From Nocardia sp. (GTDB lineage: Bacteria; Actinomycetota; Actinomycetes; Mycobacteriales; Mycobacteriaceae): DNA of 6,575 nucleotides. This document shows, one piece after another, positions 6,401 to 6,575 of the stretch. Numbering within the stretch: the first letter of the stretch is position 1; every line of letters starts with the position of its first letter. The notes under the pieces are model-generated. The model saw only the letters and a program-made list of their open reading frames with translations, did no database searches and was not told the origin of the DNA. The position numbers and the translations under genes are program-made. The stretch is from positions 1-6,575 of the forward strand of contig JABFXT010000461.1 in assembly GCA_013361595.1 (NCBI GenBank), in the 5' to 3' direction.

Positions 6401-6575
6401 TGCCCCGCCAGGACTGCGAACCCGATTTCGACGAGCCCGGCGCGCGGTGGCTGGACGAGGTGGTCGCCGCGCTGTCCGAATCCGGTAGTCCCGGCCCCGG
6501 TGACGAGACCGGCGGCAGCGGCCCGGGCGCCGGATTCCCGGCCGGCGGCGGCACCGCGATCGGAGTCGTGGAACG
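3493..6575 (+). CDS. Assimilatory nitrate reductase with fused flavodoxin/reductase (bifunctional nitrate reductase / sulfite reductase flavoprotein alpha type), 3' truncated by window
   Basis: The frame is open from ATG 3493 to the window edge: 1027 codons plus two bases, with no stop. It reduces nitrate to nitrite in the cytoplasm for nitrogen assimilation. A Pro/Ala-rich N-terminus without a Tat motif (1-34) precedes the [4Fe-4S] site C36-x2-C39-x3-C43-x32-C76 with electron-relay Lys78. The bis-MGD catalytic region includes NSRLCMAS, with Cys169 the predicted molybdenum ligand, as in NapA/NasA. A molydopterin dinucleotide-binding domain covers about 626-745 (NTGR 631-634). A helical linker with two similar motifs (785-799, 817-832) leads to a CysJ-like flavodoxin domain, 857-995, with the FMN loops SQTGN (862-866), STFGDGGPPDNG (907-918) and LGDSSY (942-947). 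A Gly/Pro-rich linker follows, and an FAD/NAD(P)H domain probably lies beyond the window. It resembles NasN of M. smegmatis; gene names vary (nasA, nasC, narB), so none is given. No start codon lies upstream in frame before a TAA at 3445-3447. Ribosome binding is poor (GGAAG one base from ATG). Confidence 0.93.
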   Translation, partial: MSEVHTGGSGPEAAAERHPAAPPPVPQAQSTTRTACSYCGVGCGIVVTTEADTAGAPVIAKVSGDKLHPSNSGRLCTKGATHLEMMRAPGRMTTAYRRPERGAEPQPVGVDEAVRETAARLRRIVDEYGPDAVALYVSGQMSLEAQYLATKLAKGHLRTIHMEANSRLCMASAGTGYKQSLGADGPPGSYDDFEHADLFFVIGANMADCHPILFLRMADRLKAGAKLIVVDPRRTDTAARADLFLQIAPGTDLALLNGLLHLLVEAGDIDSGFIAEHTEGWDAMPEFLADYPPAKVAELTGLTEESIRTAARWIGEAGEWMSLWTMGLNQSTHGTWNTNALCNLHLATGAVCRPGSGPFSLTGQPNAMGGREMGYMGPGLPGQRSLLNPADRAFVEDLWELPPGTLRTEAGPGTIEMFRELASGTIKAAWIVCTNPVATVANRKTVIAGLEAAELVIAQDAYTETATNTYADILLPATLWAEADAVMVNSERNVTLLSGSVEPAGEARPDWQLIAQVATAMGFPGFDYASSAEVFDELRRFANPATGYDLSGMTYDGLRAGPMQWPCPDPGRRRNPIRYVNDGTSGPRYTDADGRTPRLAFPTASRRAVFWPRPHMLPDEMPDDDYPFLLNTGRLQHQWHSMTKTGRVGKLVELNGEPFVEVHPDDARALGLDPGDQLEITSRRGRAVLPARISDRVRPGGCFAPFHWNDEQGEYLTINAVTHDAVDADSLQPEYKACAVALRRVAPMTWARTPGRPGTAPESVATGTHPLAAMLGLDTAATPTLSETERIYLGGYLAALQSLPVSGQPVLPSSAPFSERSRLWVDGLLAGMYARGTAADPAPADDPAQESRTRTVTVLWASQTGNAEDFAATAVARLTESGLHPRLLDMDSCELDVLKGDVLVVTSTFGDGGPPDNGADFWTRLDDSAIRLTGMRYAVFALGDSSYDDFCGHGRKLDTLFADRGAKRLLPRQDCEPDFDEPGARWLDEVVAALSESGSPGPGDETGGSGPGAGFPAGGGTAIGVVE

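Overview
The window looks like ordinary chromosome from a high-GC mycolic-acid-type actinomycete. Nocardia or a close relative (Rhodococcus, Mycobacterium) is the best guess. Three things support this: very GC-rich codon third positions, GTG starts on several genes, and a gene order (small membrane protein, mgtA, menG) that I recall from mycobacteria as Rv0556-Rv0557-Rv0558. No rRNA, tRNA, CRISPR array, insertion sequence or prophage sequence is visible.

Layout. (a) 1-130: the 3' part of a plus-strand coding region that resembles the end of a VOC/glyoxalase-fold protein but has no stop codon where one is expected. (b) 133-161: a perfect 10-bp GC hairpin, probably a shared terminator between convergent genes. 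(c) 170-676, minus strand: a DUF2505 (SRPBCC-like) protein. (d) 677-713: a 37-bp divergent promoter region with a -10 hexamer for each direction. (e) 714-1382: a two-helix DUF3592-type membrane protein, then after 4 bp (f) 1387-2529: mgtA, a GT4 GDP-mannose-dependent mannosyltransferase. (g) 2663-3370: menG, the last methyltransferase of menaquinone synthesis, with its own leaderless-type promoter. (h) 3371-3492: a regulatory gap with an AC-n9-AC-n9-AC pattern resembling a GlnR box and an overlapping -10-like hexamer. (i) 3493 to the end of the window: a large single-chain assimilatory nitrate reductase. It has a [4Fe-4S]/bis-MGD catalytic part and a flavodoxin domain, and it runs off the 3' edge, probably into an FAD/NAD(P)H reductase domain.

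How the genes relate. DUF3592 and mgtA are probably co-transcribed and belong to envelope glycolipid/lipoglycan synthesis. menG makes the respiratory quinone and is transcribed separately. The nitrate reductase is cytoplasmic (no Tat signal) and appears to draw electrons from NAD(P)H through its fused flavin domains, so it has no direct link to menaquinone despite being next to menG. It fits nitrogen assimilation under GlnR control.

I did not find a previously undescribed system. The points most worth checking are the putative GlnR box, the promoters placed exactly for leaderless GTG starts, the missing stop in the VOC-like frame, the choice of start in the DUF3592 gene, and a repeated helical motif linking the nitrate reductase to its flavodoxin domain.
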